From Caldilineaceae bacterium (GTDB lineage: Bacteria > Chloroflexota > Anaerolineae > Caldilineales > Caldilineaceae): a stretch of DNA of 61,107 bases. Positions within the stretch are counted from its first letter, which is position 1, and every line of letters begins with the position of its first letter. Position numbers and translations under genes: made by a program. The notes below the pieces were generated by a model. It ran no database searches and was not told where the DNA came from. It saw only the letters and a program-made list of their open reading frames with translations. The stretch is taken from contig JAGNDO010000023.1 of NCBI GenBank assembly GCA_018003515.1, positions 1 through 61,107 on the forward strand, read 5' to 3'. Of this stretch, positions 25,377 to 33,033 are shown in pieces.

Positions 25377-25596
25377 CGTAGATATCCATTTCGGGGCTTT
25401 CCCATTCGGTGGCGAACGATTCGAGAATTGAACGCATCTCGGCCGCTGTTTCGTAGTCGATTCCGCGCTCTCGCAGGTTGATTGTGCCCGGTTCTAAAAA
25501 TGTTACAAGAACCTCGGTTCCTTCGGGCATAGCAAGAGGTTGTTCTGCGAGATCGATATGCCCGTTTCGGTACACACCCGTAATTGATGCTAACAC
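25336..25596 (-). CDS. Antitoxin of the MazF-type pair (AF2212/DUF104-like)
   Basis: An 86-residue protein that starts SITGVYRNGHIDLAEQP, the short beta-hairpin DNA-binding-like start of AF2212-type small antitoxins. A PEGTEVLVTFLEPG turn follows, then an acidic C-terminal half (ESPEMDIYDDYD) suited to masking a basic toxin. The gene lies upstream of the toxin, as is usual, and its last 41 bases overlap the toxin start. Such antitoxins generally repress their own promoter. Family assignment is moderate and the role is supported mainly by context. Confidence 0.75.
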   Translation of the reverse strand: MLASITGVYRNGHIDLAEQPLAMPEGTEVLVTFLEPGTINLRERGIDYETAAEMRSILESFATEWESPEMDIYDDYDTNRLNRSSR

Positions 25597-25623
25597 AATC
25601 TATTCCTCCCGATGTCGGCCCAC

Positions 25624-26076
25624 TTATTCTGTGGTCTCTGTTTCATCCGAAACCTGAGCGGCCAACGCCGCCGGTTCCCGGATCTCGAAATCATAGGTGA
25701 TCTTAGCCACGCCGGCCAGGGTGGCACTGGCCCCGCAATACTTTTCTTTGCTCAGTTTAATGGCCCGCTCCACCTGTGCCGGGTCCAGCCCCACGCCGGT
25801 GATGATGTAGTGCATGTGGATGGTCTCCCAGGGCTTGGGGAAGTCGGCCCCCCGCTCGCCTTCCAGGACGATCTCCACGCCTTCGATGTATTTGCGCTGT
25901 TTTTGCAGGATGCTGATCACATCCACCATGGTGCAGCCGCCCACGCCCAGCAGGAGCATCTGCATGGGGCTGACCCCTGGCCCGTCCCCGCCCGAGGACA
26001 TGAGGGCGGCCCGGCCATTGCCATCAAAGCCCATATAGTTGCTGCCGCCGATCCACTTTACATTTGCTGTGACCAT
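25624..26076 (-). CDS. OsmC/Ohr-family protein (YhfA-like)
   Basis: A 150-residue member of the OsmC superfamily of thiol peroxidases. The two conserved cysteines are seen at GGCTMVDVISIL (about residue 48) and KEKYCGASATL (about residue 114), with the expected pattern SPMQMLLLGVGGCT. The variant in which the first Cys precedes T-M-V-D is typical of the YhfA-like subgroup, whose substrate is less certain than that of Ohr. Start ATG 26076 gives the normal N-terminal strands. It has 27 bases to the antitoxin start and may share its transcript. Confidence 0.88.
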   Translation of the reverse strand: MVTANVKWIGGSNYMGFDGNGRAALMSSGGDGPGVSPMQMLLLGVGGCTMVDVISILQKQRKYIEGVEIVLEGERGADFPKPWETIHMHYIITGVGLDPAQVERAIKLSKEKYCGASATLAGVAKITYDFEIREPAALAAQVSDETETTE

Positions 26077-26131
26077 GTTAAACGCTCCATTTTTGAATTT
26101 TGGATTGGGGATTTTAGATTGTTGATACTAC

Positions 26132-26280
26132 CAACCCCACCCTAACCCTCCCCAGGTTTCGATACGGCCTCTGGGCCTACTCAACCTAAAGATTGGGGAG
26201 GGAACAGATCAGGTTTACCGAACTTTTGTCTTCGGCGATCCGGCTCCTCCCCCAATCTGGGGGAGGCTGGGAGGGGGTGA
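26132..26280. repeat. Palindromic repeat, family B, copy 1, interrupted by family C
   Basis: The ends CAACCCCACCCTAACCCTCC (from 26132) and GAGGCTGGGAGGGGGTG (to 26279) match copy 2 at 30340-30451, as does the inner block CGGCGATCCGGCTCCTCCCC. The 36 bases 26155-26190 are absent from copy 2 and form a separate repeat (family C). The right part encodes the C-terminal tail and stop of the CoA-binding protein. Confidence 0.88.
26155..26190. repeat. REP-like palindrome, family C, nested inside family B
   Basis: GGTTTCGATACGGCC and GGGCCTACTCAACC form an imperfect stem (GGTT/AACC outside, GGCC/GGCC inside) around TCT, followed by TAAA. The segment interrupts family B exactly between CCCCA and GATTGGGG. 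It resembles REP-type palindromes in size and bulged-stem design. No transposase is near. Confidence 0.75.
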
Positions 26281-26676
26281 TGTGGTTGCCGATTGTTGCA
26301 CATGATGGACCAGTATGCAGTCCTCGATCACGTCCAGGCCTTGCTCTTTTGCCCAGCGGATGGCCGCTGGATTCTCCGCGCCGGGTTGAAACCAGAGGGC
26401 TTTGACGCCCAGGGTGACGGCCTCTTCCACCACGGACTGGGCATTCCAGGGCGGGATCACCATGTCCACCACCGTGGGGATCTGGGGCAGATCGGCCAAG
26501 CGAGCATAGGCCGTGTCCCCCTCGACTTGGGATTCGTGATCGTTGATGGCATAGACCGTGTAGCCAGCACTGCGCAGGGTGCGATAGATGCGATTGCCAT
26601 ATTTGCGGCGATCGTTGCTTGCCCCCACCACGGCCCAAACCGGCTCCTGAGCATAAAATTGAATCAAATCAGCCAT
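26215..26676 (-). CDS. CoA-binding (YccU-type) protein with repeat-encoded tail
   Basis: A 153-residue protein with a CoA-binding Rossmann domain. VWAVVGASNDRRKYGNRIYR (residues 13-32) is the nucleotide loop, and VVDMVIPP, ALWFQPGAENPAA and EDCILVHH complete the family pattern. Members are small cytoplasmic proteins of unclear role. ATG 26676 is chosen, since an upstream in-frame extension to 26976 has no homology and lies in intergenic-type DNA. From about residue 132 on (SPPPSLPQIGGGAGSP) the sequence is encoded by the family B palindrome, so the original stop was lost or replaced when the repeat inserted. Confidence 0.87.
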   Translation of the reverse strand: MADLIQFYAQEPVWAVVGASNDRRKYGNRIYRTLRSAGYTVYAINDHESQVEGDTAYARLADLPQIPTVVDMVIPPWNAQSVVEEAVTLGVKALWFQPGAENPAAIRWAKEQGLDVIEDCILVHHVQQSATTSPPPSLPQIGGGAGSPKTKVR

Positions 26677-27136
26677 AAAGGGTCGCCTGACGCTATGGTG
26701 GACGGTGAACAGTATAGGGCAGTATATGTCTCCTGTGGGGGAGATGTCAAAGATTCGGCGCAAATCGGCGCAGTGCCCGCTCCTGCTAAACTCGTCACAG
26801 CCTCCCCCAGTTTTGAAAGTCTGGGGGATTCCAAGCATAATACCCTCGTCGGTGCCGGAATATCCTTCGGAACCCAGCCTAAACATACGTTTACTACAAT
26901 GAAGTGCCCCACCCCGTTGCAATCCAATATCAACCGCGCCGTAAATCGTATTCCGACCGCAGCGCGCTGAGATCACAGAGGAAAAACTCTACTTTTCTTT
27001 GCGTTCTTTGCGCCTTTGCGGTGAGAATACGGTTCTTGTCATCGTCTCCCCTGTTATGCGCAGGGTACCCCTATTGTTCTGCGCGCCAGCCAAAAAGATC
27101 ATGCCAATAGAGTCCACTCAAAAGGAGAGCCCTTCC
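26677..27136. other. 460-bp divergent intergenic region with degenerate repeats
   Basis: There is no convincing gene. A degraded family B fragment is visible at about 26798-26830 (CAGCCTCCCCCAG and CTGGGGGATT forming a 7-bp stem). A degenerate phrase array CTTTGCGTTCTTTGCGCCTT lies at 26998-27017 and continues as TGCGGTGAGA to 27027. The region must hold the promoters of both divergent genes, but I cannot place them with confidence. Confidence 0.5.
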
Positions 27137-28861
27137 ATGACCAAACCCTGGTTTAGCAATTACGAAGCAAAAGTACCCCAAACCATCAAGCCGGTGGATC
27201 AATTCCTGCACCAAACCCTGGAAGCATCGGCCAAGCGCTATCCTCGGCATGTCGCCGTGCGCATGATCTTGAAGTATCTACCCTTGGGTTTGGTCATTCA
27301 GTCCAAGCTGACCTATCAAGAGTTGAACGACAAGGCCAGCCGCTTTGCCGCCGCCCTGCATGGCCTGGGGCTGAAGCAGGGGGATCGGGTCAGCATCATG
27401 CTGCCCAATACGCCCCAGCAGGTCATCGCCTTTTATGGCATCCTCAAGGCTGGCATGGTGGCGGTCAACACCAACCCCACCTATACCCCCCGGGAATTGC
27501 AACATCAACTCCACGACAGCGGAGCCAAGGCCATTGTGATCATGAGCGGCCTGGTGGGGCGACTCAACCAGATCAAGGGGGACACGGATGTGGCCCATAC
27601 CATCGTCACCGATGTGTCTGATACTTTGGGCTTCCCCTTCCGGGGGCTGGTGGAAAAGCAGCTCAAAGAGACCGGTTCCCTGGCCGCGGTGACACCGGGA
27701 GCGGGCATCCACAACTTCTTTGATCTGCTCAAGGCCAACCCGACCACGCCGCCCCAGATCAAAGCCGATCTGAATGACACGGTACTCTTTCAATATACCG
27801 GCGGCACCACGGGCGTGCCCAAGGCCGCCATGCTCACCCACCGCAATCTGGTCTCCAACGTCATGCAGTTGGAAGGTTGGATGCCCAGTTTGATCCCCGG
27901 CGGCGAGAAGACCCTGGGGGCCATCCCCTTCTTCCACGTCTACGGCATGACCGTGGCCATGCTCTTTGGCATCTACTGCGGCGGTGAGGTGATCGTCGTG
28001 CCGGACCCCCGCAACACGGACCACGTGCTGGAGATCATCCACCGGGAAAAACCCACCCAATATCCCGGCGTCCCGGCCATGTATATCGGCATCATCAACC
28101 ACCCCAAGGTGCAGCAATTCGACTTGCGCTCGGTCAAAGTCTGTCTCTCCGGCGGCGCGGCCCTGCCTGTTGAGGTGCAGGAAAAGTTTGGCGAGATTAC
28201 CGGCGGGCGGCTGGTGGAGGGGTATGGCCTGACCGAGACCTCCCCGGTGGCCTGCGCCAACCCAGTCTATGGCAAGCGCAAGAACGGCTCCATCGGCCTG
28301 CCCATTCCTTCCACGGATGTGGAGATCGTGACCCTGGAACCGGCGGCGGATGGCAGTTGGCCCCGGGTCCAGCCTGGCCAAGAGGGCGAGTTGGTCATTT
28401 ATGGTCCCCAGGTGATGAAGGGCTATTGGAACAAGCCCGACGAGACGGCCAATACCATCGACAAGGACGGCTGGCTGCACACGGGCGACATCGCCAAGAT
28501 GGACGACGAAGGCTATTTCTACATTGTGGACCGCAAGAAGGATCTGATCATCGCCAGCGGGTACAACATTGTGCCTCGTGAGGTGGAGGAAGTCCTCTTC
28601 ATGCACCCCAAGGTCCAAGAGGCCGTGGTGGCCGGTGTGCCCGACGCCAAGCGGGGCGAAACCGTCAAGGCCTTCGTGATCCTGAAGCCGGGCCAGACCG
28701 CCACCTCCGAGGAGATGCGGGCTTTCTGCAAAGAGAACCTGGCCCCGTACAAGGTGCCCTCCCTGGTCGAGTTCCGTAGCGAACTGCCCAAGAGCCAGAT
28801 CGGCAAAGTCCTGCGCCGGGTGCTGGTGGAGGAAGAGAAGGCCAAACAGGCCAAGGGGTAA
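27137..28861 (+). CDS. Long-chain fatty-acid--CoA ligase
   Basis: A 574-residue adenylate-forming enzyme that activates fatty acids to acyl-CoA through an acyl-AMP. The P-loop-like motif YTGGTTGVPKAAMLTH is near residue 219. YGLTETSPV and WLHTGDIAKMDDEGYFYIVD with DRKKDLIIASGYNI form the A5-A8 core, and the catalytic lysine is in PKSQIGKVLRR near the C-terminus. The FadD-like N-terminus and length fit long-chain ligases. ATG 27137 follows AAGGAGA at 27122-27128. An in-frame extension to 26999 is rejected because it lacks a Shine-Dalgarno and homology. It converges with the aminotransferase over a family F hairpin. Confidence 0.93.
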   Translation: MTKPWFSNYEAKVPQTIKPVDQFLHQTLEASAKRYPRHVAVRMILKYLPLGLVIQSKLTYQELNDKASRFAAALHGLGLKQGDRVSIMLPNTPQQVIAFYGILKAGMVAVNTNPTYTPRELQHQLHDSGAKAIVIMSGLVGRLNQIKGDTDVAHTIVTDVSDTLGFPFRGLVEKQLKETGSLAAVTPGAGIHNFFDLLKANPTTPPQIKADLNDTVLFQYTGGTTGVPKAAMLTHRNLVSNVMQLEGWMPSLIPGGEKTLGAIPFFHVYGMTVAMLFGIYCGGEVIVVPDPRNTDHVLEIIHREKPTQYPGVPAMYIGIINHPKVQQFDLRSVKVCLSGGAALPVEVQEKFGEITGGRLVEGYGLTETSPVACANPVYGKRKNGSIGLPIPSTDVEIVTLEPAADGSWPRVQPGQEGELVIYGPQVMKGYWNKPDETANTIDKDGWLHTGDIAKMDDEGYFYIVDRKKDLIIASGYNIVPREVEEVLFMHPKVQEAVVAGVPDAKRGETVKAFVILKPGQTATSEEMRAFCKENLAPYKVPSLVEFRSELPKSQIGKVLRRVLVEEEKAKQAKG

Positions 28862-28865
28862 GGGC

Positions 28866-28943
28866 ATCGAGTATCGTGTATCGAGTATTAAAAAACCGGC
28901 GCTGATGCGCCGGTTTTTTAATACTCGATACACGATACTCGAT
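28866..28943. repeat. Perfect 37-bp hairpin, family F, copy 3
   Basis: Arms 28866-28902 and 28907-28943 are perfectly complementary around TGAT. The outer 24 bases are the family F core, and the inner arm TAAAAAACCGGCGC is unique to this copy. It sits between converging stop codons and has T-runs on both strands, so it can terminate both genes. Confidence 0.93.
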
Positions 28944-28946
28944 GTT

Positions 28947-30248
28947 TTAGAATCCCTCTTGCACCTCGCCAAACGCGTGGTCCAGGATCGCCAGGGCCAT
29001 CTCGATCTGCTCCGGCGTGGCGGTGAGGCCGGGGGAGATGCGCAGGACGTTGTTGTACATGCCGCCCTTGCCGATCAGCAAGCCCCGGGCCCGGGTGGCC
29101 TCAAAAAGCTGGTTGACCGCCTTGGGGGCAGGCTCTTTGCTCTGGCGATCTGCCACCAATTCCACCCCTTGCATCAACCCCTTGCCCCGCACTTCCCCGA
29201 TCATGGGGTACTTTTCGCCCATCAAATCCAGCCCGGCCCGCAGTTGCGCGCCCAACTCCGCCACCCGGCTGGGCGGGGCTTCTTCCTCCATGACCTCAAT
29301 CGTGGCCAAAGAAGCCGCGGTGGAGACTGGATTGCCACCAAAGGTGCTGATGGTCAGCCCCTTGCCCACCATGCTGCGGGCGATCTCGCCCGTGGTGATG
29401 GTGTTGGCCAGGGGGAAGCCGTTGGCGATGCCCTTGGCCATTGTCATGATGTCCGGCTGGGCACCCCAATGGTCGATGCCAAACCAGTGGGATCCCGTGC
29501 GGCCAAAGCCGGTCTGCACTTCGTCGCAAATAAAGACGCCGCCATAGTGATGGGCGATCTCCGTGACGATGCCAAAATATTCCGCCGGCGGGGTGACAAA
29601 GCCCCCCACGCCCTGGATCGGCTCGGCCATGAAGGCGGCGATCTTGCCCGATGTGGTGTGCTTGATGGTCTCCTCCACATCCTGGGCGCAGGCCACACCG
29701 CAGGAGGGATAGGTCATTTTGAGGGGGCAGCGATAGCAGTCCGGGGCCAGGGCGTGCTTGATGCCCAACACCTGGCTGCCGCCGATGCGCCAGTTGGCCT
29801 GGCCGGTCAAGTTCATGGCCAGGGCCGAGCGGCCGCTATAGCCGTTGCGCAGGGCGATGATCTCCTGGTTGCCCGTGTGGGCCCGGGCCAGCATCACCGC
29901 GTTCTCGTTGGCCTCCGTGCCCGAATTGGTGAAATAGGACGAACGCAGATCCCCCGGGGTGATCTCGGCGATCTTTTCGGCCAAACGCACATGGTTTTCG
30001 TGGGGATAGAGGGTGGACGAGTGGATCAGCTTGCCGATTTGGGCCTGGGCGGCCGCCGTCACCTTGGGGTGGTTGTGGCCCACGCTGGTGGTCAGGATGC
30101 CGCCGAAGAAGTCCAAATACTTGTTCCCCTCCACATCCCACACCCACAGCCCTTCGCCGTGGTCCAGGGGCATGGGGTCCGTGTAATAGAGCAGATGATT
30201 GGGCCACAGATACTCTTTTTGCTTCTGCAAGATCTCTTGGGTGTTCAT
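28947..30248 (-). CDS. Class III PLP-dependent aminotransferase
   Basis: A 433-residue omega-type aminotransferase. The cofactor motif FICDEVQTGFGRTGSHWFG (about 215-233) and the Schiff-base lysine in MTMAKGIANGFPLANT (about 250) are typical. NSGTEANENAVMLAR (about 103) binds the phosphate. The overall pattern, including MPLDHGEGLWVWDVEGNKYLD, resembles the AGXT2/alanine-glyoxylate and 3-aminoisobutyrate group. The natural amine donor and keto acid are not determined. It is followed upstream by low-complexity GATTGTGG phrases and a nested palindrome that separates it from the PAP2 gene. Confidence 0.9.
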   Translation of the reverse strand: MNTQEILQKQKEYLWPNHLLYYTDPMPLDHGEGLWVWDVEGNKYLDFFGGILTTSVGHNHPKVTAAAQAQIGKLIHSSTLYPHENHVRLAEKIAEITPGDLRSSYFTNSGTEANENAVMLARAHTGNQEIIALRNGYSGRSALAMNLTGQANWRIGGSQVLGIKHALAPDCYRCPLKMTYPSCGVACAQDVEETIKHTTSGKIAAFMAEPIQGVGGFVTPPAEYFGIVTEIAHHYGGVFICDEVQTGFGRTGSHWFGIDHWGAQPDIMTMAKGIANGFPLANTITTGEIARSMVGKGLTISTFGGNPVSTAASLATIEVMEEEAPPSRVAELGAQLRAGLDLMGEKYPMIGEVRGKGLMQGVELVADRQSKEPAPKAVNQLFEATRARGLLIGKGGMYNNVLRISPGLTATPEQIEMALAILDHAFGEVQEGF

Positions 30249-30283
30249 GGGGCCTCCCGATTTTAGATTGTGGATTGTGGATT

Positions 30284-30500
30284 AAAAAATGGGCCACGGA
30301 TTGAACGGATTTGACGGATTAAAAACGGATCTGAAAAATCAACCCCACCCTAACCCTCCCCAGATTGGGGAGGGGACAGATCGTGCGTACCGGACTTCTG
30401 TCTGCGGCGATCCGGCTCCTCCCCCAACCTGGGGGAGGCTGGGAGGGGGTGGCTTGGCAGTTGCAAAATCCGTTCAATCCGTCAAATCCGTGGCCTATTT
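30284..30500. repeat. Palindromic repeat, family A, copy 3, split by a family B insertion
   Basis: The left arm, AAATGGGCCACGGATTGAAC and onward (30284-30333), pairs with the right arm 30464-30500, which ends in AATCCGTGGCCTATTT. Between them lies a full family B element (30340-30451). The outer right end includes the TAG stop of the PAP2 gene (30495-30497, read on the minus strand). Confidence 0.88.
30340..30451. repeat. Palindromic repeat, family B, copy 2 (uninterrupted)
   Basis: From CAACCCCACCCTAACCCTCC to GAGGCTGGGAGGGGGTG, with two internal stems (CTCCCCAGATTGGGGAG and CTCCCCCAACCTGGGGGAG) separated by about 40 bases. It is nested in the loop of family A copy 3. Confidence 0.88.
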
Positions 30501-31058
30501 GTTGTTTTTTGTCATGCGCCGGGCGATCTCGCCGGTGAGGAAGCCGACGGCCAGGCCGACGATCACGTCCCCGGCATAGTGGACGCCCATGGCCACCCGG
30601 CTCCAACTCACCCACAGGGTGAGGGGCCAGGCCAGCAGCCCCCAGCCGGGGAAGAGGGTGCCGAACCAGGCCAGGATGGCCCCCATGCGGGTGGCGTGGC
30701 CGCTGGGGAAGCTGTGGACATCCGCGCCGGGGCCGTACATCAACACATCCGTGCCGGGCCGTTCCCGCTTCACCACCTGCTTGATGCCCAGGGTTATGGC
30801 ATAGACTGCGGCCAAGGTGCCCAGCCAAGCCTTTACGCGACTTTTGGCCGCCGGGTCTGCTTGACGAGAGGCGTCTCGCCACAGCCAGGCCGCCACCAGT
30901 CCCCACACCCAACTATCCCCCAAATGTGCGCCCACAAAGGCCAGCCAAAATCGGGGCGGACGTTGCTCTTTCTCCGCAGGGGTCAGGGCGATGCGGCGGC
31001 TCAGGTCAACATCCGTCTGGGTCAGCCGGGCCAGCAGATCGTTGGAATCGTCAATCAT
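30495..31058 (-). CDS. PAP2-family membrane phosphatase
   Basis: A 187-residue integral membrane phosphatase of the PAP2/haloperoxidase superfamily. All three catalytic motifs are present: KQVVKRERP (KxxxxxxRP, near 91-99), FPSGH (near 115) and SRVAMGVHYAGD (near 151-162). Relatives remove phosphate from phosphatidate, undecaprenyl diphosphate or similar lipids. ATG 31058 overlaps the stop of the upstream nucleotidyltransferase gene by 8 bases, so the two are translationally coupled. The stop codon is part of the family A repeat end. Confidence 0.9.
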   Translation of the reverse strand: MIDDSNDLLARLTQTDVDLSRRIALTPAEKEQRPPRFWLAFVGAHLGDSWVWGLVAAWLWRDASRQADPAAKSRVKAWLGTLAAVYAITLGIKQVVKRERPGTDVLMYGPGADVHSFPSGHATRMGAILAWFGTLFPGWGLLAWPLTLWVSWSRVAMGVHYAGDVIVGLAVGFLTGEIARRMTKNNK

Positions 31059-31851
31059 GGGCCGCTGGCCCTCGGTGTTTGGCCCAATAGTCCAGCACCA
31101 TTTCGTATTGGAAGGCCTTGTCCACGTCCATGCCCAGCTCGGCAAAGGGGGCGATGACCGGGGTGCCGGTGATGTCCATGTGGCGCTCGATCACCCCCAG
31201 CAGCCCCTGCAAGGTCAGCCGCCGGAAGAGCAGGCGGATCAGGGTGCCGAAGCCAAGCAACTGCATCTGTTTTAGGGGATTCTTGCGATAGACGATGAAG
31301 TCGTGCATCTTGGCGTGGATGCGCAGCCCGGCAGAAAGCCTGCCCAGGAAGAGATCCCCGCTGCAAAAGCGGCCTTCCCGCAGGGGCAGATAGGTACGCT
31401 TGCTGGTGGGGAAGGTTTGCTCCATCACCTCTTTGCGCACCACGCCCCAATAGAGATCGCTGGTTTCGGGCTGGCACGCCTCCACAAACCAGCGCACAAT
31501 CTCCCCGGTCAGCAGAGGCGAATCCGCGCTCATGGCGATGATGTGGCGGTCCGGGTCGCCCCACTGGATCAGGGCATCAAAGCCGGCCTTCAGGTTTTTC
31601 CACAGGCTGGCCTGGTTCTCCACATAGTGGACCGGCACCCCAAAATCCAGGGCATACTCCTCGCCCAGGCCGACGATCACGATCTCCCCGGCCAAGCCGC
31701 TCTCCACAAAGGCCCGCACCACGTGCCAGACCATAGGCTTGCCGCCCACATCCGCCAGCACTTTGTGGTGGACGCCGGTCAGCTCTTTGATGGTGTCGAT
31801 CTTGTCCGGGTTATATCCAGCGGTGATGAGGATGTCGTATTTTGGTTGCAT
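31051..31851 (-). CDS. MobA-like nucleotidyltransferase
   Basis: A 266-residue protein with the NTP-transferase fold. The start ILITAGYNPDKIDTIKE and the conserved lysine region HHKVLADVGGKPMVWHV (about 27-43) match MobA/GlmU-type sugar or cofactor nucleotidyltransferases, and the metal-binding aspartate is in AMSADSPLLTG (about 112). The GG-rich signature is weak compared with true MobA. The C-terminal half is unusual, with an RLLFRRLTLQGLLGVIERHM region that looks membrane-associating. Coupling to the PAP2 gene hints at lipid-linked or phospholipid head-group chemistry, by inference. ATG 31851 is chosen because the upstream extension is low-complexity repeat. Confidence 0.82.
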   Translation of the reverse strand: MQPKYDILITAGYNPDKIDTIKELTGVHHKVLADVGGKPMVWHVVRAFVESGLAGEIVIVGLGEEYALDFGVPVHYVENQASLWKNLKAGFDALIQWGDPDRHIIAMSADSPLLTGEIVRWFVEACQPETSDLYWGVVRKEVMEQTFPTSKRTYLPLREGRFCSGDLFLGRLSAGLRIHAKMHDFIVYRKNPLKQMQLLGFGTLIRLLFRRLTLQGLLGVIERHMDITGTPVIAPFAELGMDVDKAFQYEMVLDYWAKHRGPAAHD

Positions 31852-31865
31852 GGGTGGTTTTGGTG

Positions 31866-31917
31866 GGGTGTGAGATAGAGATTGGGAGATAGAGATAGAG
31901 ATTGGGGGATTGGGTCG
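31866..31917. repeat. Low-complexity GAGATAGAGATTGGG phrase array
   Basis: TGTGAGATAGAGATTGGGAG is followed by the same AGATAGAGATTGGG phrase and GGATTGGG. Similar loose GATTTTAGATTG/GGATTGTGG phrases occur before OsmC (about 26097-26122) and before the aminotransferase (30256-30283). No hairpin. Confidence 0.6.
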
Positions 31918-31918
31918 T

Positions 31919-32161
31919 CTATTTCGCCCCTCGCAATTCGCCCCCCGCTTGATCAATCGCAAGGCGTAGCCGATATTCTTCGGCCATGAGCTGATCGATG
32001 CTGGTTTGAAGCTGGCCGATCCGCCGTTGGGTGGACCGGTCTGGGGCAGCAGTAGGCGTGGTGGGGGCCACTTGCGCTTCCAGCCGCGCCAGTTCTCGGC
32101 GGGCCTGGGCCAACCGGCCTTGGGTCTCATGCTTGCGGGCGATTAACGCGGCTTGATCCAT
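31919..32161 (-). CDS. Small coiled-coil protein, unknown function
   Basis: An 80-residue charged protein predicted to be two helices (residues 5-30 and 43-70) separated by a Pro/Thr linker (PTTPTAAPD). The heptad pattern in LAQARRELARLEAQV and IGQLQTSIDQLMAEEYRLRL suggests an antiparallel coiled coil. I do not recognise the family. It follows tatC in the same direction, with tandem heptamer repeats between. The last five codons use the phrase CGAATTGCGAGGGGCG, which also occurs in intergenic DNA near 2705, so the C-terminus may have been rewritten by a repeat. Confidence 0.6.
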   Translation of the reverse strand: MDQAALIARKHETQGRLAQARRELARLEAQVAPTTPTAAPDRSTQRRIGQLQTSIDQLMAEEYRLRLAIDQAGGELRGAK

Positions 32162-32168
32162 GATGTTT

Positions 32169-32251
32169 GCGAATGGCGAATGGCGAATGGCGGAAGAACA
32201 GGTGAAAATTGCCTTCAGTCTTCAGTCTTCAGTCTTCAGTCTTCAGTCTTC
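32169..32251. repeat. Two tandem heptamer arrays between tatC and the coiled-coil gene
   Basis: Three perfect copies of GCGAATG (32169-32189) and five perfect copies of CTTCAGT (32213-32247, plus CTTC). They are separated by about 24 non-repeated bases. The unit length resembles the heptameric tandem repeats known from other bacteria. Confidence 0.9.
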
Positions 32252-32253
32252 TT

Positions 32254-33033
32254 TCATTCCTCAGAGAAATCCCGTGGCACTCTGGGGCGATAGACGATGT
32301 AGGCCAGACCCACACCCATGAAATAGAGTACCACCAGGGGGAGCATGGCGATGGCCATGTTGACCGGGTCAATGGTGGGGGTGATCATGGCGGCGATCAC
32401 GGAGGTGACCACAACCGCCTGCCGCCACCAGCCCAACAGTTTGGGACCGCTGACAAAGCCGGCCCGGGCCAGGAAGGCGATCACCAGAGGGGTCTCAAAA
32501 AAGACACCGATCCAGAAGACGATGCGGGTGACAAAGTTAATATATTCCCGGGCCGTCCAGTTGGCCTCGATCACCGTGCCCATGAACTTTTGCAGAAACC
32601 CTGTGGCCACGGGCAACATCACAAAGAGGGCAAAGGATGATCCGGCCAGAAAGAGCAACAGAATCCCCGGCAGCAGAAACAACAAATTGCGCCGTTCGTT
32701 GGGATACAGACCAGGGGCGATAAAGGCGATGCTTTGATAGACGATCACGGGCATGGCAAGCCCGGTGCCCACGGTAAAGCTGACCCGAAAGAAGGAGGAA
32801 ATATTCTCGAAAGGGCCGATGGCAATCAACTGCACACCCAGGCGCAGACTGATAAACGAGATCACCCATTCGGCCACAAACATGCCCAAGATGGTCCCCA
32901 CCACCAGCCCGGACACGATCCAAATCAGCCGCAGCCGCAGTTCTTTTAGATGGCCCATCAAGGACATGCGGCTCTTGTCCACGGGATCCGGCGCATCCGG
33001 GATAGGATCGTAGACCTGCACTTCTTCGCTCAT
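32254..33033 (-). CDS. tatC: Sec-independent protein translocase subunit TatC
   Basis: A 259-residue membrane protein with six predicted helices. SLMGHLKELRLRLIW (residues 24-38) is the conserved N-terminal Tat signal recognition loop (SxxxHLxELRxR). FRVSFTVGTGLAMPVIVYQS and YPNERRN follow the family pattern. It forms the receptor core that binds twin-arginine signal peptides. The start overlaps the tatB-like stop as ATGA, so the two are coupled. The 5' end is normal, and the gene ends at the heptamer repeats. Confidence 0.96.
   Translation of the reverse strand: MSEEVQVYDPIPDAPDPVDKSRMSLMGHLKELRLRLIWIVSGLVVGTILGMFVAEWVISFISLRLGVQLIAIGPFENISSFFRVSFTVGTGLAMPVIVYQSIAFIAPGLYPNERRNLLFLLPGILLLFLAGSSFALFVMLPVATGFLQKFMGTVIEANWTAREYINFVTRIVFWIGVFFETPLVIAFLARAGFVSGPKLLGWWRQAVVVTSVIAAMITPTIDPVNMAIAMLPLVVLYFMGVGLAYIVYRPRVPRDFSEE

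Noticed and set aside
26677-26976. N-terminal extension of the CoA-binding protein
   Set aside because: The domain starts at 26676 with a normal first strand, and the upstream part has no homology and contains a degraded repeat.
32169-32251. Possible small CRISPR-like array
   Set aside because: Repeats are 7 bases and contiguous with no spacers, and no cas gene is near.
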